From JAKIWV01 sp049800095 (lineage in GTDB: Archaea > Thermoplasmatota > Thermoplasmata > Lutacidiplasmatales > UBA184), in the NCBI GenBank assembly GCA_049800095.1, contig JBARJD010000021.1, positions 1 to 6,388 on the forward strand: a DNA stretch of 6,388 bases, given 5' to 3'. The position numbers and the translations under genes were made by a program. Within the stretch, counting starts at the first letter, position 1. The number at the start of each line of letters is the position of its first letter. A model generated the notes under the pieces. The model saw only the letters and a list, made by a program, of their open reading frames with translations, did no database searches and had not been told where the DNA came from. Below are positions 5,930 through 6,388 of this stretch, one piece after another.

Positions 5930-5937
5930 CCTTAACC
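5930..5937 (+). promoter_or_regulatory. TATA-like box for uppS (leaderless type)
   Basis: CCTTAACC, with TTAACC at 5932-5937 centred about 24-25 bases before the GTG at 5959. The same TTAACC hexamer stands in the same place before the acetyltransferase. A GAGGA at 5943-5947 is 11 bases from the GTG, too far for a good Shine-Dalgarno. Both points favour a leaderless transcript and support the GTG over an in-frame TTG at 5908. Confidence 0.45.
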
Positions 5938-5958
5938 TCGGCGAGGAATACAATCGGC

Positions 5959-6388
5959 GTGTCGTCGGAACCGCGGGCCGATCCGGACGCATCGCCCGGC
6001 CCCCCTCCGTACCTATCGAGCATTCTGGCCGGCGCGCTACGAGAGAGTACGGAACGACACCTGCTCGATCTGATCCGAAAGGAACCGGTGCCTCACCACC
6101 TAGGATTGATCATGGACGGGAACCGGCGGTTTGCGCGCGACCACGGCTTGGTCATCGAGGAAGGCCACCTCAAAGGCAAGGACAAGCTCGAGGAACTGCT
6201 CAACTGGTGCCTCGAAGCGAATGTGCGCATATTGACGGTTTACGCCCTCTCGACCGAGAACCTGAATCGTTCCGACCAGGAGGTCTCCCAGCTGATGGAC
6301 CTTTTCGCTGAGGCGTTCCAGGACATCGCACGCGATCCTCGCGTTCACAAGCACCGTATCCACGTCGCGGCCATCGGTAATCGAGCGG
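5959..6388 (+). CDS. uppS: Archaeal-type undecaprenyl (polyprenyl) diphosphate synthase, 3'-partial
   Basis: Cis-prenyltransferase that adds isopentenyl diphosphate units in cis to an allylic primer. In archaea the primer is typically geranylgeranyl diphosphate, and the product is the precursor of the dolichol-like carrier used in protein glycosylation. The 143 visible residues contain the signature HHLGLIMDGNRRFARDHGL (46-64) with the catalytic Asp53 and the phosphate-binding GNRR, the GHLKGKDKLEELLNWCLE helix (69-86), and LTVYALSTENLNRSDQEV (92-109), with YALSTEN as in archaeal members. The chain continues through LMDLF to IHVAAIGNRA, and the window ends before the C-terminal RxxxRxSxF/LP region. 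About 45 residues precede the signature, the first 18 or so rich in Pro, Asp and Ser and probably disordered. GTG at 5959 is chosen because of the TATA-like box at 5932. It is transcribed divergently from the 224-aa protein gene. Confidence 0.93.
   Translation, partial: MSSEPRADPDASPGPPPYLSSILAGALRESTERHLLDLIRKEPVPHHLGLIMDGNRRFARDHGLVIEEGHLKGKDKLEELLNWCLEANVRILTVYALSTENLNRSDQEVSQLMDLFAEAFQDIARDPRVHKHRIHVAAIGNRA

Noticed and set aside
5349..6023. A long open frame on the - strand overlapping both the 224-aa gene and the uppS start.
   Set aside because: Its translation is dominated by Arg, Ser, Gly and Pro with no domain pattern, and it would cover the uppS promoter; it is a GC-rich shadow.

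Overview
The window reads as a piece of a GC-rich archaeal chromosome, by eye near 60% GC. Three things point to Archaea. The partial gene at the right edge is an archaeal-type cis-prenyltransferase. The tRNA-Ile gene does not encode its 3' CCA. Several genes have an AT-rich, TATA-like block about 24-27 bases before the start codon with almost no leader, as in leaderless archaeal transcripts. The lineage cannot be fixed from the sequence alone. A GC-rich Thermoplasmatota-like organism is my guess and nothing more.

Layout from left to right: (1) the 3' part of a P1-family (DmpA/BapA-like, MEROPS S58) self-cleaving aminopeptidase, + strand, entering from outside the window; (2) a complete CaiC-like AMP-forming acyl-CoA ligase, + strand, 53 bp downstream and probably partly co-transcribed; (3) a short convergent gap with two small hairpins; (4) tRNA-Ile(GAU), - strand, intronless; (5) an AldA-like aldehyde dehydrogenase, - strand; (6) a GNAT acetyltransferase of the phosphinothricin-acetyltransferase type, - strand; (7) an unrecognised 224-aa protein, - strand; (8) a 122-bp divergent intergenic region rich in dyads; (9) the 5' part of uppS, + strand, leaving the window.

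Function: the left pair would hydrolyse an amide or peptide bond (P1 peptidase) and activate a carboxylic acid to its CoA thioester (ligase). The aldehyde dehydrogenase oxidises a small aldehyde, probably a hydroxyaldehyde, and its cofactor pocket hints at NADP+. Together these fit organoheterotrophic catabolism, but nothing in the window shows that they share one pathway. uppS makes the long-chain polyprenyl diphosphate that archaea use as precursor of the lipid carrier for glycosylation. I see no mobile element, CRISPR array, toxin-antitoxin pair or defence island. The most unusual parts are the orphan 224-aa protein and the dyad-rich region between it and uppS. I do not see a convincing new multi-gene system.
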